DNA of 23,919 nucleotides from Bacteroidales bacterium (GCA_004556745.1 SFFY01000040.1:1-23919), one strand, 5' to 3'; positions 5,870-12,884 are shown, counted from the first letter of the stretch. Notes: a model not told the origin generated them from the sequence alone. Translations and numbers: made by a program.

Positions 5870-8803
5870 TTATTTCAGTTGCACACGGAAGGTCTTGGCG
5901 GTTCCGTCGGCGGTTTCCACGCTGAGCAGGTACACGCCGCCACCCATGCCTGCTACAGACATCGCGGCCTTGCCGCGCTCGGTGCGCAGGGTGCGTCCGT
6001 CAGCGGAGAAGAGCGTCATGGAGGATATGGCGGCAGGGGTGTCGACGTGCAGCTCGCCGCCGACTACGCGAAGCGTCAGTGTGCCATCGGCGCCGCTCGT
6101 AGTGGCTGCGCGGTTGATGCCGGTGGCAACATTAAAATCCACGATGCTGAACTGATAGCTCTCGCCGGCGTCCATCGCCTTGGCGTTGATGCGGGGCGGC
6201 GTTACGGAGGAGTCGATGTACCAGTAGTTGGTGCCTGCCTCGCCTGCGTTGCGAATGGAGAAGAGGCCGCCCAGTTCGGTGATGATGTAGGTGTTCCAGG
6301 TGCTGAAGAACTCGTTTGTGCCGAAGTTGGCATATTCGTTCACATAGCGGCCGTCCTTGGCGTTGACGAGTTTCCAGCGCTTCGTAGTGGCATCGAGGCT
6401 GAACTTCCAGGCCTGAGCCTTATTGGCACCGGCGTACTTGGTGCGGAAGGTGGGGTTGCCGCCCGAACCGCCCGAGTTGGTGTTGGTGAGGTAACGGCCT
6501 TGGGCGTCCAGGATGGCGTATTCCTTGTTTTCCTCAATGGTGGGATATTCCACGGCTCCGGCAACGGGCACAAGTTCGAAGATGAAGCGGTCGTTGTTGA
6601 GTTCGTTGCTCGTGCTCTGGCTGATGCGCGTCGTGGAGGCGGTCCAGAACTTGTTGCCTGCCGAGCCGGCATTCTGAATGGCATATTTGCCGTTCATGCG
6701 ATAGAGGTTGTAGGTATGCCAGCCTGCCTCGTAGGGATTGCTGTCGCCTGCGGAGAAGGCGCCGTTCTCGTTGAGGTAGCGGCTGTCTTTCACATTGACA
6801 ATCTTGTAGCGGCTCGTGGTGGGGTCAAGCGAGATGTGCCAATACTGGCGCGTGGGGTTCACGCCGTCGAGATTGGGGAGGAAGGAGGGGTTGCCGCCCA
6901 CGCTGCCGGCGTTGGAGTTGGAGAGGTAGCGGTTGTTGTACTTGATGAAGTAGTCGCCCTCTTCAATCAGTTCGGCGGGGAACACGTCGAGGCGATAGTC
7001 GTAAGTCTTCTTATAGGCGGCGATGAGTGCGGCAAGCTGTTCCTTGATGAAGGGCTGCACCACTACTTCTGCCACGGCGGGGTTCACTTTCATGATAGAG
7101 CCTTCGAAGTTGCGCGACATCACGCCTTTCTGCTGCTGCTCGAGGGCGGTGATGGCGAGATAGTTTTCGATGAACTTTTCAGGCTCGCCGGCTTGCAGGT
7201 TGTCGTAGAGCGCCATGGTGAGCGCGCCGCGCTGCCCGATGATGTTCATCACCTGCACCCAGGGCGTGATTTCTGCCGTAAGTTCGGGCTGGTCGGTGTT
7301 GGCGAGGAGTTCTTCGGCGGCGTTGGTCATGATGGCAAACTGCTGCTTCATGCTCTCCACAGCCTCGGCATTGTAGCCATTGGCAATGGCTGCCTTGAAG
7401 GCCTCAGCGGCTGCCTTGAAAGCCACCGACTCGTTCATGCGACGCAGGCCGTGGCCATTGGCACCGAGGTCTACGTTGTGCTCGCAGAACACATGGAAAG
7501 CTTCCGCGTGGCCGGGCATAAGGTATTTGATGGCGCGTTCCCACGAGGCATTGCTGTCGTAGGTGGCTCCGTGCCACGTGAAGTCGGCGATGCTATAAAG
7601 CGACAGCATGGAGGCTTCGGCATATTCCATGGGGTTGGACGTGTAACCGCTCACCATGTCGGCGATGTCGAGGTCGTCGCCAAAGGTCGGACCCATGAGG
7701 AGATGGCGGCCGCAGTAGTCAGTCACGGGATAGTTGAGCCAGATGTAAGCCTTGCGGCCGATGCGCGGGTTCACCCATTCTAGGTCACTCTTGTTGATGA
7801 AGTCCACCACGGAGTTGCCCGTCCACATGACGCGCACCTCTTCGTACATATTGTCGCGCAGGGCGTTGAGATACGTGTCGCCCGCCCAGGCGCGGTTGTA
7901 GTCGGTGGGGCAGAGAATAAGGGGCTGCACGCCGTCGTGCTTTTTCACAAACTCATCGGTGATGTAGTTGAGCAACTGTGCCTGCTTCACGCCGCTCGTG
8001 CCCTCGCCCGTGATGTCGTCGAAGAACACGGCAAAGGCGCGCACGCCGAGGCCGTACATAAACTCGAGTTTCTTAATCACGTTGAGCGAGTCGGTCTTGT
8101 TCCATTTGATATCAATACCGGGGTGCACGGCCCACACGAAGTTCACCTTGTTCTTGTGTGCCTCTGTCACGAGTTCTTTCATCTTGTTGGCTTCGGCCGT
8201 GGGATAGTTCTCGCGCCAGCGGTAGCGGTGGTAGGGGTCGTCCTTCGGGCCATAGATATAGACGTTCATCTTGTTGCGTCCGTAGAACTGGAACTGGCGT
8301 ATGCGGTCGGTCTGGCTCCAGTTGTTGCCGTAGAAGCCTTCCACTACGCCGCGCTCGGGCATGTCGGGCCAGTCTTTCACGGTCACCTGCATCACTTCGG
8401 GCTGCGCGGCAACTTGCAGGAAGGTCTGCACGCCGTAGAACGTACCGTTGGCGTCGTTGCCGGCAATCACCACTTTGCCCGGCTGCACTTTGAGGTAGTA
8501 GCCTTCTGCCTTTTCGGGTATTTCGCTCTCGTAGGCTGCCACGGCTGCATCGCCGCGTTCGCCGATAATGATTTCCACGTCGGCCGCGCCCGTTTGCGGT
8601 GCACCGAGCGTGGCGGTGAGGGCTGCCACGGCATCGGCGTCAGCCTCTTCGCTGCCTGTGAATTTGTAGGTGGCGGTGTTGTCAAACGCCTTTGCGCCCC
8701 ACTCGATGTTTTGCGGAATGGGCGACACGGTGATTTGCTGCGCCGCTGCCTTTCCTGCGCCCAAGCCGAGCAGCAGAGAAAGAAGGATAGATTTGATTTT
8801 CAT
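5870..8803 (-). CDS. Secreted GH84 beta-N-acetylglucosaminidase with C-terminal repeats and Por-like tail
   Basis: This is a 977-residue exported hydrolase of the GH84 family, which removes beta-linked N-acetylglucosamine from host glycans or O-GlcNAc proteins by substrate-assisted catalysis. A signal peptide is visible (MKIKSILLSLLLGLGAGKAAAQ). A GH84 N-terminal domain spans about 23-145. The catalytic domain starts at MPERGVVEGFYG (148-159) and carries the Asp pair FFDDITGEG at 262-263. A helical region extends to about 605. Two mutually similar blocks follow at about 613-747 and 757-888, each with YL(S/T)N-(S/T)NSG-like and GGNP(S/T)F motifs and an aromatic-rich end, perhaps ricin-type or other carbohydrate-binding modules. 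The last about 75 residues (SSMTLFSADGRTLR...GVYLLSVET) resemble a type IX secretion or Por sorting domain. An upstream 36-residue extension was rejected because the signal peptide begins at 8803. Confidence 0.93.
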   Translation of the reverse strand: MKIKSILLSLLLGLGAGKAAAQQITVSPIPQNIEWGAKAFDNTATYKFTGSEEADADAVAALTATLGAPQTGAADVEIIIGERGDAAVAAYESEIPEKAEGYYLKVQPGKVVIAGNDANGTFYGVQTFLQVAAQPEVMQVTVKDWPDMPERGVVEGFYGNNWSQTDRIRQFQFYGRNKMNVYIYGPKDDPYHRYRWRENYPTAEANKMKELVTEAHKNKVNFVWAVHPGIDIKWNKTDSLNVIKKLEFMYGLGVRAFAVFFDDITGEGTSGVKQAQLLNYITDEFVKKHDGVQPLILCPTDYNRAWAGDTYLNALRDNMYEEVRVMWTGNSVVDFINKSDLEWVNPRIGRKAYIWLNYPVTDYCGRHLLMGPTFGDDLDIADMVSGYTSNPMEYAEASMLSLYSIADFTWHGATYDSNASWERAIKYLMPGHAEAFHVFCEHNVDLGANGHGLRRMNESVAFKAAAEAFKAAIANGYNAEAVESMKQQFAIMTNAAEELLANTDQPELTAEITPWVQVMNIIGQRGALTMALYDNLQAGEPEKFIENYLAITALEQQQKGVMSRNFEGSIMKVNPAVAEVVVQPFIKEQLAALIAAYKKTYDYRLDVFPAELIEEGDYFIKYNNRYLSNSNAGSVGGNPSFLPNLDGVNPTRQYWHISLDPTTSRYKIVNVKDSRYLNENGAFSAGDSNPYEAGWHTYNLYRMNGKYAIQNAGSAGNKFWTASTTRISQSTSNELNNDRFIFELVPVAGAVEYPTIEENKEYAILDAQGRYLTNTNSGGSGGNPTFRTKYAGANKAQAWKFSLDATTKRWKLVNAKDGRYVNEYANFGTNEFFSTWNTYIITELGGLFSIRNAGEAGTNYWYIDSSVTPPRINAKAMDAGESYQFSIVDFNVATGINRAATTSGADGTLTLRVVGGELHVDTPAAISSMTLFSADGRTLRTERGKAAMSVAGMGGGVYLLSVETADGTAKTFRVQLK

Positions 8804-8850
8804 GATATGGATTTTTTGTAAAAAGTATAAGTGTCTTATAAGCAACTTTG

Positions 8851-8858
8851 CAAATGTA
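8851..8858 (-). promoter_or_regulatory. Candidate -7 promoter element for the GH84 gene
   Basis: The minus strand at 8858-8851 reads TACATTTG, an exact TAnnTTTG match, giving a leader of about 45 nt before the ATG at 8803. A convincing -33 TTTG is not visible upstream. Confidence 0.5.
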
Positions 8859-8936
8859 AGTTTTTTTTGGCGAATAGTAAGGCGGAAAGAGATGATTTTT
8901 ATTGAGTCCACGAGTATTTTTGCCCACGGGCAGGGG

Positions 8937-8961
8937 CGGGCGTTCAGCAGAACGCCCCTAC
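8937..8961 (-). repeat. GTAGGGGCG palindromic repeat, copy A, overlapping the dacB stop codon
   Basis: On the minus strand this reads GTAGGGGCGTTC, TGCT, GAACGCCCG, a hairpin with 8 bp arms GGGCGTTC/GAACGCCC. The TAG in its leading GTAGGGG is the dacB stop codon. Related copies are at 10157-10180, 12811-12837 and 15436-15462. It may act as a transcript-end stem for dacB. Confidence 0.75.
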
Positions 8962-10238
8962 TCGGTCAATGCCCGGCACACCCGGTCCTGAAAGTTGCGG
9001 CCCGTGGAAGTGCGGCGTATGCCCTGGTTCATGATGGCGAAGCAAAGGGTGTGGCCGTTGGGCGCGGTGCAATAGCCCGCAAGGGTGCTCACGCCCTCCA
9101 CGGTGCCCGTCTTAGCACGCACGTTACCCTGTGCCTTCGTGCCGCGCAGGCGGCGGACAAGGGTGCCGTCCTCGCCCGCAATCGGCAGCGCGGGGAGAAG
9201 GTGGCGGCGCAGCGCCTCGTCGTTGTAGGCAAAGGCAAGCAGGCGCACGAGCAGTTCGGGCGTCACATAGTTGTAGAGCGAAAGGCCCGAGCCGTCGGCA
9301 AACTGGTAGTGGGCGGGATTGAGCCCCATCTTTTTCACCAAAGCCTCTATTGCCTTCACCGCCTCGCGCCTTCCGGCATAGGGCTTGCCGCTGTGCGCCG
9401 CCATATGGTAGAACATGCTCTCCGCCGCGAGGTTGTCGCTCTTCTTCATCATCGGCAGCAGCACCGCGTCGATAGTGCGTTCCACGCTTGCCACCGTGCG
9501 CCCGCCGGGCGTGAGCCGCCCTTTGCGGAACGTGCCCAAGCAGACGATACCGCTATCGGCGAGCAACTGACGAAATGAAGTTTCAAAAATATCCTTGCCG
9601 CCCATAGTGAGCGCATCGAGCGGAGCGTCATCATCGTCCCAACACCAGCCCCAGCCTTTCGCGAGCGTGTCTTTCAGGCTCACGTCGGCCACGATGTCGC
9701 CCTCAATGCGGCGCACGCCCTCGGCGGCAAGGGCGGCAACCAGGCTTTTCAGGTCGTCCTTGGAAAGCAGGGGGTCGAAGCCGGCTCTAATCTCAATGTT
9801 GCCGCGCACGATGCTGTCGCCCTTCGCCGCCTCGCCGTCGGTACGTAGCAGGCGCGTGGAATAATTATAATCCGTGCCCAGCGTGTGCAGCGCAGAAATG
9901 GCCGTCACGACCTTCATCGTAGATGCCGGGCGCAGGCATTGCCTTTCGCCACGGCGGTAGAGGTAACGGTTGTCGGTGAGGTCGTACACCGCCAGCCCCA
10001 ACTGTGTGCGGTCGAATATGGAGTCGGCGCAGAGGCTGTCCAGCCGCGCGGCAAGCGCAGAGGGGCTATTGATTGCCTGTGCTGTGTCGGGGAGCAAAGG
10101 AAGGCTCGCCGGCACATCTTTAAGCACGATTGCGGGCGGACTTGAAGGCGTGTTTTCGGGCGTATGCAACGCGCCCCTACTCCCGGCGCACGCCGTGAGC
10201 AACAGGAGGATATGCAGGAAAAATAATATCTGTTTCAT
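8958..10238 (-). CDS. dacB: D-alanyl-D-alanine carboxypeptidase/endopeptidase, PBP4 (peptidase S13) lipoprotein
   Basis: This 426-residue penicillin-binding protein of the S13 family trims or cleaves D-Ala cross-links in peptidoglycan in the periplasm. A lipobox LLTAC with Cys17 follows a hydrophobic N-terminus, so it is probably membrane-anchored. The three active-site motifs are all present: STMK at 106-109 (catalytic Ser106), SDN at 267-269 and KTG at 376-378. The start ATG at 10236-10238 gives the signal sequence. The linker just after the lipid-modified cysteine (about residues 20-28) is encoded by a copy of the GTAGGGGCG palindromic repeat, and the stop codon lies in another copy. The gene starts 6 bp after pdxB ends and is probably in the same transcript. 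Confidence 0.93.
   Translation of the reverse strand: MKQILFFLHILLLLTACAGSRGALHTPENTPSSPPAIVLKDVPASLPLLPDTAQAINSPSALAARLDSLCADSIFDRTQLGLAVYDLTDNRYLYRRGERQCLRPASTMKVVTAISALHTLGTDYNYSTRLLRTDGEAAKGDSIVRGNIEIRAGFDPLLSKDDLKSLVAALAAEGVRRIEGDIVADVSLKDTLAKGWGWCWDDDDAPLDALTMGGKDIFETSFRQLLADSGIVCLGTFRKGRLTPGGRTVASVERTIDAVLLPMMKKSDNLAAESMFYHMAAHSGKPYAGRREAVKAIEALVKKMGLNPAHYQFADGSGLSLYNYVTPELLVRLLAFAYNDEALRRHLLPALPIAGEDGTLVRRLRGTKAQGNVRAKTGTVEGVSTLAGYCTAPNGHTLCFAIMNQGIRRTSTGRNFQDRVCRALTE
10157..10180 (-). repeat. GTAGGGGCG palindromic repeat, copy B, inside the dacB coding region
   Basis: The minus strand reads GTAGGGGCGCGTTGCATACGCCCG over these 24 bases, continuing AAAA. It shares the GTAGGGGCG...ACGCCCGAA frame of the intergenic copies but with a different centre. 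It is translated as roughly SRGALHTPE in the flexible linker after the lipoprotein cysteine and does not break the frame. Confidence 0.65.
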
Positions 10239-10244
10239 AATATA

Positions 10245-11306
10245 TTAAAATACCTCCCTCCGCAACGGATAGTCGCCCCTTAATTTCTCAAACTGTTCAG
10301 GGCTGGCTTTCAAGGCGCGGCTGTCGCGGCGCGGGTCGTAGAGGCACAGCATCTTGCGCCAAGGTTCAGGGAGGACTTGCACATTAATAAAATCTTCAGG
10401 ACTATACACAAAGCCTTCGGGCAGCAGCGGCGGCAGGATGTTGTCAAACCGCAAGTTGTCGCGCCCCAGTGCCCGCGCCACGGATTCGAGTGCCATGCGC
10501 GTGCCGCAGGCCTTGCCGTCTGCACTGTAACCCGCTATGTGTGGCGTGGCGATACGGGCGCGGCGCAGCAGTTCGGGCGAGATGTGCGGTTCCTGCTCCC
10601 AAGTGTCGATTACCGCCGCGCTCACCTTTCCGGCATCAATCGCCGCGATGAGTGCATTGGTATCCGCCACCTCGCCACGCGCCGCATTGATAAACACGGG
10701 CTTCCTGTTTAATGCGTCGAAAAACGCCGCGTCCGCCATGTGGAAGGTGGCAAATCTGCCCGTTCGGGTGAGCGGTACGTGCAGCGTCACCACGTCGGCC
10801 TCGGCAAGCACCTCTTTGAGCGTGGCAAAGCCTGCCGCGCCCTCGGCGGCAGCCCTTGGCGGGTCGCACTCTAACACGCGGCATCCCATGCGGCGCACCG
10901 CCTCGCATACGCGGCTGCCCACGTGGCCCACGCCCACCACGCCCACGGTACACTTCTCGGGCGGCATCGTCAGCACGCCCTCCTGCCACAGCCCTGCCAG
11001 GGCGCACGTCACATATTGCGCCACGCTCCCCGCGTTACAGCCCGGCGCACTCGCCCACCCTATGCCCCGACTGTCGAGATAGGCCGTGTCGATATGGTCC
11101 GTGCCGATGGTGGCAGTGGCCACGAAGTGCACGCGCGAGCCGTCGAGCAGACGCTTGTCAATCCTTGTCCTTGTGCGCACTATGAGGGCATCGGCCTCGC
11201 GCACGTCGGTCGGCCCTATTTCCGCCCCCGGCAGATACACAGCGCGGCCAATCCTTTCGGCCTGCCCGCGCATAAATGGTATTTTGTCGTCAATTACAAG
11301 CAGCAT
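10245..11306 (-). CDS. pdxB: Erythronate-4-phosphate dehydrogenase
   Basis: This 353-residue cytoplasmic NAD-dependent D-2-hydroxyacid dehydrogenase oxidises 4-phospho-D-erythronate in the DXP-dependent pyridoxal phosphate pathway. The Rossmann motif GVVGVGHVGS is at 122-131. Family active-site positions are visible as Arg210 in NAARGEV, the Glu of DTWEQEP (237 or 239) and His256 in TPHIAGYS. The segment ATIGTDHID (65-73) is typical of PdxB and separates it from generic phosphoglycerate dehydrogenases. The C-terminal tail after about residue 280 fits the small PdxB dimerisation region. It is followed 6 bp later by dacB. Its leader is unusual: a hairpin repeat sits directly upstream and an array of 21 bp-spaced palindromes lies 222-323 bp upstream. 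Confidence 0.93.
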   Translation of the reverse strand: MLLVIDDKIPFMRGQAERIGRAVYLPGAEIGPTDVREADALIVRTRTRIDKRLLDGSRVHFVATATIGTDHIDTAYLDSRGIGWASAPGCNAGSVAQYVTCALAGLWQEGVLTMPPEKCTVGVVGVGHVGSRVCEAVRRMGCRVLECDPPRAAAEGAAGFATLKEVLAEADVVTLHVPLTRTGRFATFHMADAAFFDALNRKPVFINAARGEVADTNALIAAIDAGKVSAAVIDTWEQEPHISPELLRRARIATPHIAGYSADGKACGTRMALESVARALGRDNLRFDNILPPLLPEGFVYSPEDFINVQVLPEPWRKMLCLYDPRRDSRALKASPEQFEKLRGDYPLRREVF

Positions 11307-11324
11307 CTTTACGTTTCTTTAAAT

Positions 11325-11382
11325 AAGATAGGCTGCGCTCGGCAATTAGAGCTTGCTCTCTTGCTCTCGCTTGCACTATCTT
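11325..11382 (-). repeat. Hairpin repeat forming the pdxB leader
   Basis: AAGATAG at 11325-11331 pairs with CTATCTT at 11376-11382, enclosing further pairing such as AGAGC/GCTCT. On the minus strand it begins almost at the start site predicted from the -7 element at 11395-11388 and ends 18 nt before the ATG, so it would make up nearly the whole 5' untranslated region. GTGCAAG-CGAG-GC and GCCGAGC are shared with the 80 bp repeat, suggesting one family. Similar promoter-proximal repeats are, to my recollection, widespread in Bacteroidales. Confidence 0.6.
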
Positions 11383-11387
11383 TTCTG

Positions 11388-11395
11388 CAAAATTA
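11388..11395 (-). promoter_or_regulatory. Candidate -7 promoter element for pdxB-dacB
   Basis: The minus strand at 11395-11388 reads TAATTTTG, an exact TAnnTTTG match. Predicted initiation is near 11381-11384, right at the edge of the hairpin repeat. No clear -33 element was found. Confidence 0.5.
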
Positions 11396-11527
11396 GTGCT
11401 TTAATTCCAACTATCTGCCTTTGACTACGATAATATCTCCAATAATGCGTGCAACTATCCGCAAGAGAGTTTTTATTTGCAAGCAGATAATTTATAGGCT
11501 CTGCCTGAAAGTTTTTCCTTTCCTATA

Positions 11528-11629
11528 AGAAAAAGTTTGTTACAAAGTTTGTAACACATATTACTAAGTTTCTAACATGTATTACAAAGTTTGTAACACT
11601 TGTTACAAATTTTGTAATAAACTTTTTCT
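11528..11629. promoter_or_regulatory. Array of four 15 bp palindromes at exact 21 bp spacing
   Basis: TTACAAAGTTTGTAA occurs exactly at 11540-11554 and 11582-11596, with variants TTACTAAGTTTCTAA at 11561-11575 and TTACAAATTTTGTAA at 11603-11617. The start-to-start spacing is 21, 21 and 21 bp, two DNA helical turns, so all four sites face the same side. Each unit has 7 bp arms about one central base. The array is framed by AGAAAAAGTTTGTTACAAA on the left and its near reverse complement on the right, making the whole block roughly symmetrical. It lies 222-323 bp upstream of pdxB and beyond the ompA-side terminator. This is what a cooperative operator array for a dimeric regulator looks like; the protein is unknown. 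Confidence 0.7.
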
Positions 11630-11640
11630 GCGCAGATAGT

Positions 11641-11682
11641 AAAAAATAGCTCGGAGCAAGCAAAAAATAGCCCCGAGCAAAT
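11641..11682. repeat. Second tandem repeat with 21 bp period
   Basis: AAAAAATAGCTCGGAGCAAGC (11641-11661, 21 bp, differing at four positions from the next unit) is followed directly by a unit starting AAAAAATAGCCCCGAGCAA (11662-11682). A degenerate third unit, AAAAAATATCGGCG, may start near 11684. GCTCGG and CCGAGC can also pair. The period equals that of the neighbouring palindrome array. Confidence 0.55.
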
Positions 11683-11770
11683 AAAAAAATATCGGCGTAA
11701 CAATATAAGCAGCAAGCAAAAGAATAGGTACTAATTCTGAAAAATTTTAATTTCTGAAACCGCAGACAAA

Positions 11771-11811
11771 CAAAAACACCGCCCTGCGCAGCGATATGCG
11801 GCAGGGCGGTG
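11771..11811 (-). terminator. Intrinsic terminator downstream of the OmpA-like gene
   Basis: CACCGCCCTGC at 11777-11787 pairs perfectly with GCAGGGCGGTG at 11801-11811, an 11 bp GC-rich stem. On the minus strand it is followed by TTTTTG (11776-11771). It lies 113 nt past the OmpA stop codon, so the 80 bp repeat falls inside that gene's 3' untranslated region. Confidence 0.88.
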
Positions 11812-11839
11812 CTTAAACGGATATGAAAAAGAGAGGGGT

Positions 11840-11919
11840 TTCATATAAATGCACCTTTGGCGGCGGCTCGGCATAGCCCAAGTGAACTTGGTCTCTGCGC
11901 TCGCCTTGCACAAACGTTC
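11840..11919. repeat. 80 bp dispersed repeat, copy 2
   Basis: Identical over all 80 bases to 739-818 and in the same orientation. It ends 4 bp short of the OmpA-like stop codon (11924-11926) and lies before that gene's terminator, so it should be transcribed as a 3' untranslated hairpin. Confidence 0.9.
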
Positions 11920-11923
11920 GGGT

Positions 11924-12793
11924 TTATTGCTCTCCCTCGGGGGCTTGGTCTATGAGGTCCATAAACTGGTCGAGCTTGGGCGTAATGATGATTTGCGTGC
12001 GGCGGTTGCGCTGGCGACCTTTCTCGGTGGCGTTGTCGGCAAGGGGATTGTACTCGCCGCGACCGGCAGCCGTAAGGCGCTTGGGGTCTACGCCATATTG
12101 GTTTTGCAGGGCCTGAACCACGGAAGAGGCGCGGAGGGCAGAGAGGTCCCAGTTGTTGCGGATGTTTTTCTGCGAAATGGGCACGTTGTCGGTGTTGCCT
12201 TCCACAAGCACGTCGTAGTCCTTATAGTCAGTGATGATCTTGGCAATCTTGGAGAGCGTTTCGCCCGCACGGTCGCCGATTTCGTAGCTGCCGCTCTTGT
12301 AGAGCATGTTGTCGGCGAGGGAAATATAGACCACGCCTTTAAGCACCTGCACGTCCACATCGTTCATCTCTTCGCGCGTCAAGGAACGGGTGAGTTTGTT
12401 GGTGAGGGCTTGGTTGAGGGAGTCGCTCTTCGACTTAGCGTCAACGAGTTGCTTGATGAACTTATTGGAGGCATTGATTTCGTCGACAAGTTTGGAAATG
12501 TTCACATTGCCCTGCGACACGTTTTCGGTGTAGGAGGTTTGGAGTTTGCCGTAGGCGGCCTGCAGGTCGCGGTTGCGCTGCTGCTCGTCGGCAAGGCGGG
12601 CGGCGAGGCTTTTGGAATCGGAGGTGAAGGTAGCTATCTGTACCTTTGCTTCCTGATAGTCTTTGTCGAGCGCGGCGTATTTGTCTTTAAGGGCGTTGTG
12701 CGTGGTTTGCAATTCGGCATACTGCTTTTTGCTGACGCAGCCGGTAAGCACGAGAGAGATGGCTGCGATAAGGATTGCTTTGCTTGTTTTCAT
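11924..12793 (-). CDS. OmpA-family lipoprotein with coiled-coil stalk
   Basis: This 289-residue protein is an envelope lipoprotein that probably links the outer membrane to peptidoglycan. The lipobox LTGC places the lipid-modified cysteine at residue 19. Residues about 22-130 are rich in heptad-like Leu, Ala, Lys and Gln and predict a coiled coil. An OmpA_C domain spans about 145-273, with VLVEGNTDNVPI at 195-206, NNWDLSALRA at 213-222 and GRQRNRRTQIII at 259-270. The Asp and Arg residues in these last two motifs are those that bind diaminopimelate in the family. No beta-barrel precedes the domain. It is monocistronic-looking: a terminator precedes it at 12885-12922 and another follows. Its leader contains a perfect 20 bp palindrome and two AGTAAACGAG-type repeats. 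Confidence 0.9.
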   Translation of the reverse strand: MKTSKAILIAAISLVLTGCVSKKQYAELQTTHNALKDKYAALDKDYQEAKVQIATFTSDSKSLAARLADEQQRNRDLQAAYGKLQTSYTENVSQGNVNISKLVDEINASNKFIKQLVDAKSKSDSLNQALTNKLTRSLTREEMNDVDVQVLKGVVYISLADNMLYKSGSYEIGDRAGETLSKIAKIITDYKDYDVLVEGNTDNVPISQKNIRNNWDLSALRASSVVQALQNQYGVDPKRLTAAGRGEYNPLADNATEKGRQRNRRTQIIITPKLDQFMDLIDQAPEGEQ

Positions 12794-12810
12794 TTTTAGT
12801 AATCGAGTTA

Positions 12811-12837
12811 GTAGGGGCGTTCTGCAGAACGCCCGAA
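12811..12837 (+). repeat. GTAGGGGCG palindromic repeat, copy C, in the OmpA-like leader
   Basis: The core GGGCGTTCTGCAGAACGCCC at 12815-12834 is a perfect 20 bp palindrome, flanked by GTAG and GAA. It lies 18 nt upstream of the start codon, between AGTAATCGAGTT (12798-12809) and AGTAAAACGAGTT (12838-12850), so the two repeat families are interleaved. Confidence 0.8.
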
Positions 12838-12884
12838 AGTAAAACGAGTTATATATATTTGACGCTGCGGGTGTGAATAGGTTT

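Larger units (their letters stand above)
11307..11923. other. Gene-free region between pdxB and the OmpA-like gene
   Basis: No credible coding sequence is visible in these 617 bases. The region holds the pdxB leader hairpin (11325-11382), a -7 promoter element (11388-11395), the four-palindrome array (11528-11629), a second 21 bp-period repeat (11641-11682), the ompA-side intrinsic terminator (11777-11811), and copy 2 of the 80 bp repeat (11840-11919). An open frame across 11731-11913 on the minus strand simply translates the terminator and the repeat. Confidence 0.75.

Noticed and set aside
5879..7783. Long plus-strand open frame (634 codons) opposite the GH84 gene
   Set aside because: It has the same antisense shadow pattern. 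The minus-strand protein has a signal peptide and intact catalytic motifs.
8804..8911. 36-residue upstream extension of the GH84 protein
   Set aside because: It would put residues in front of a well-formed signal peptide and would translate the TACATTTG promoter element.
11540..11617. CRISPR-like array
   Set aside because: Units of 15 bp palindrome with 6 bp gaps are far too short for repeat-spacer structure, and no cas genes are present.
11731..11913. Small minus-strand open frame spanning copy 2 of the 80 bp repeat
   Set aside because: It translates the repeat and the intrinsic terminator and has no equivalent continuation at copy 1.
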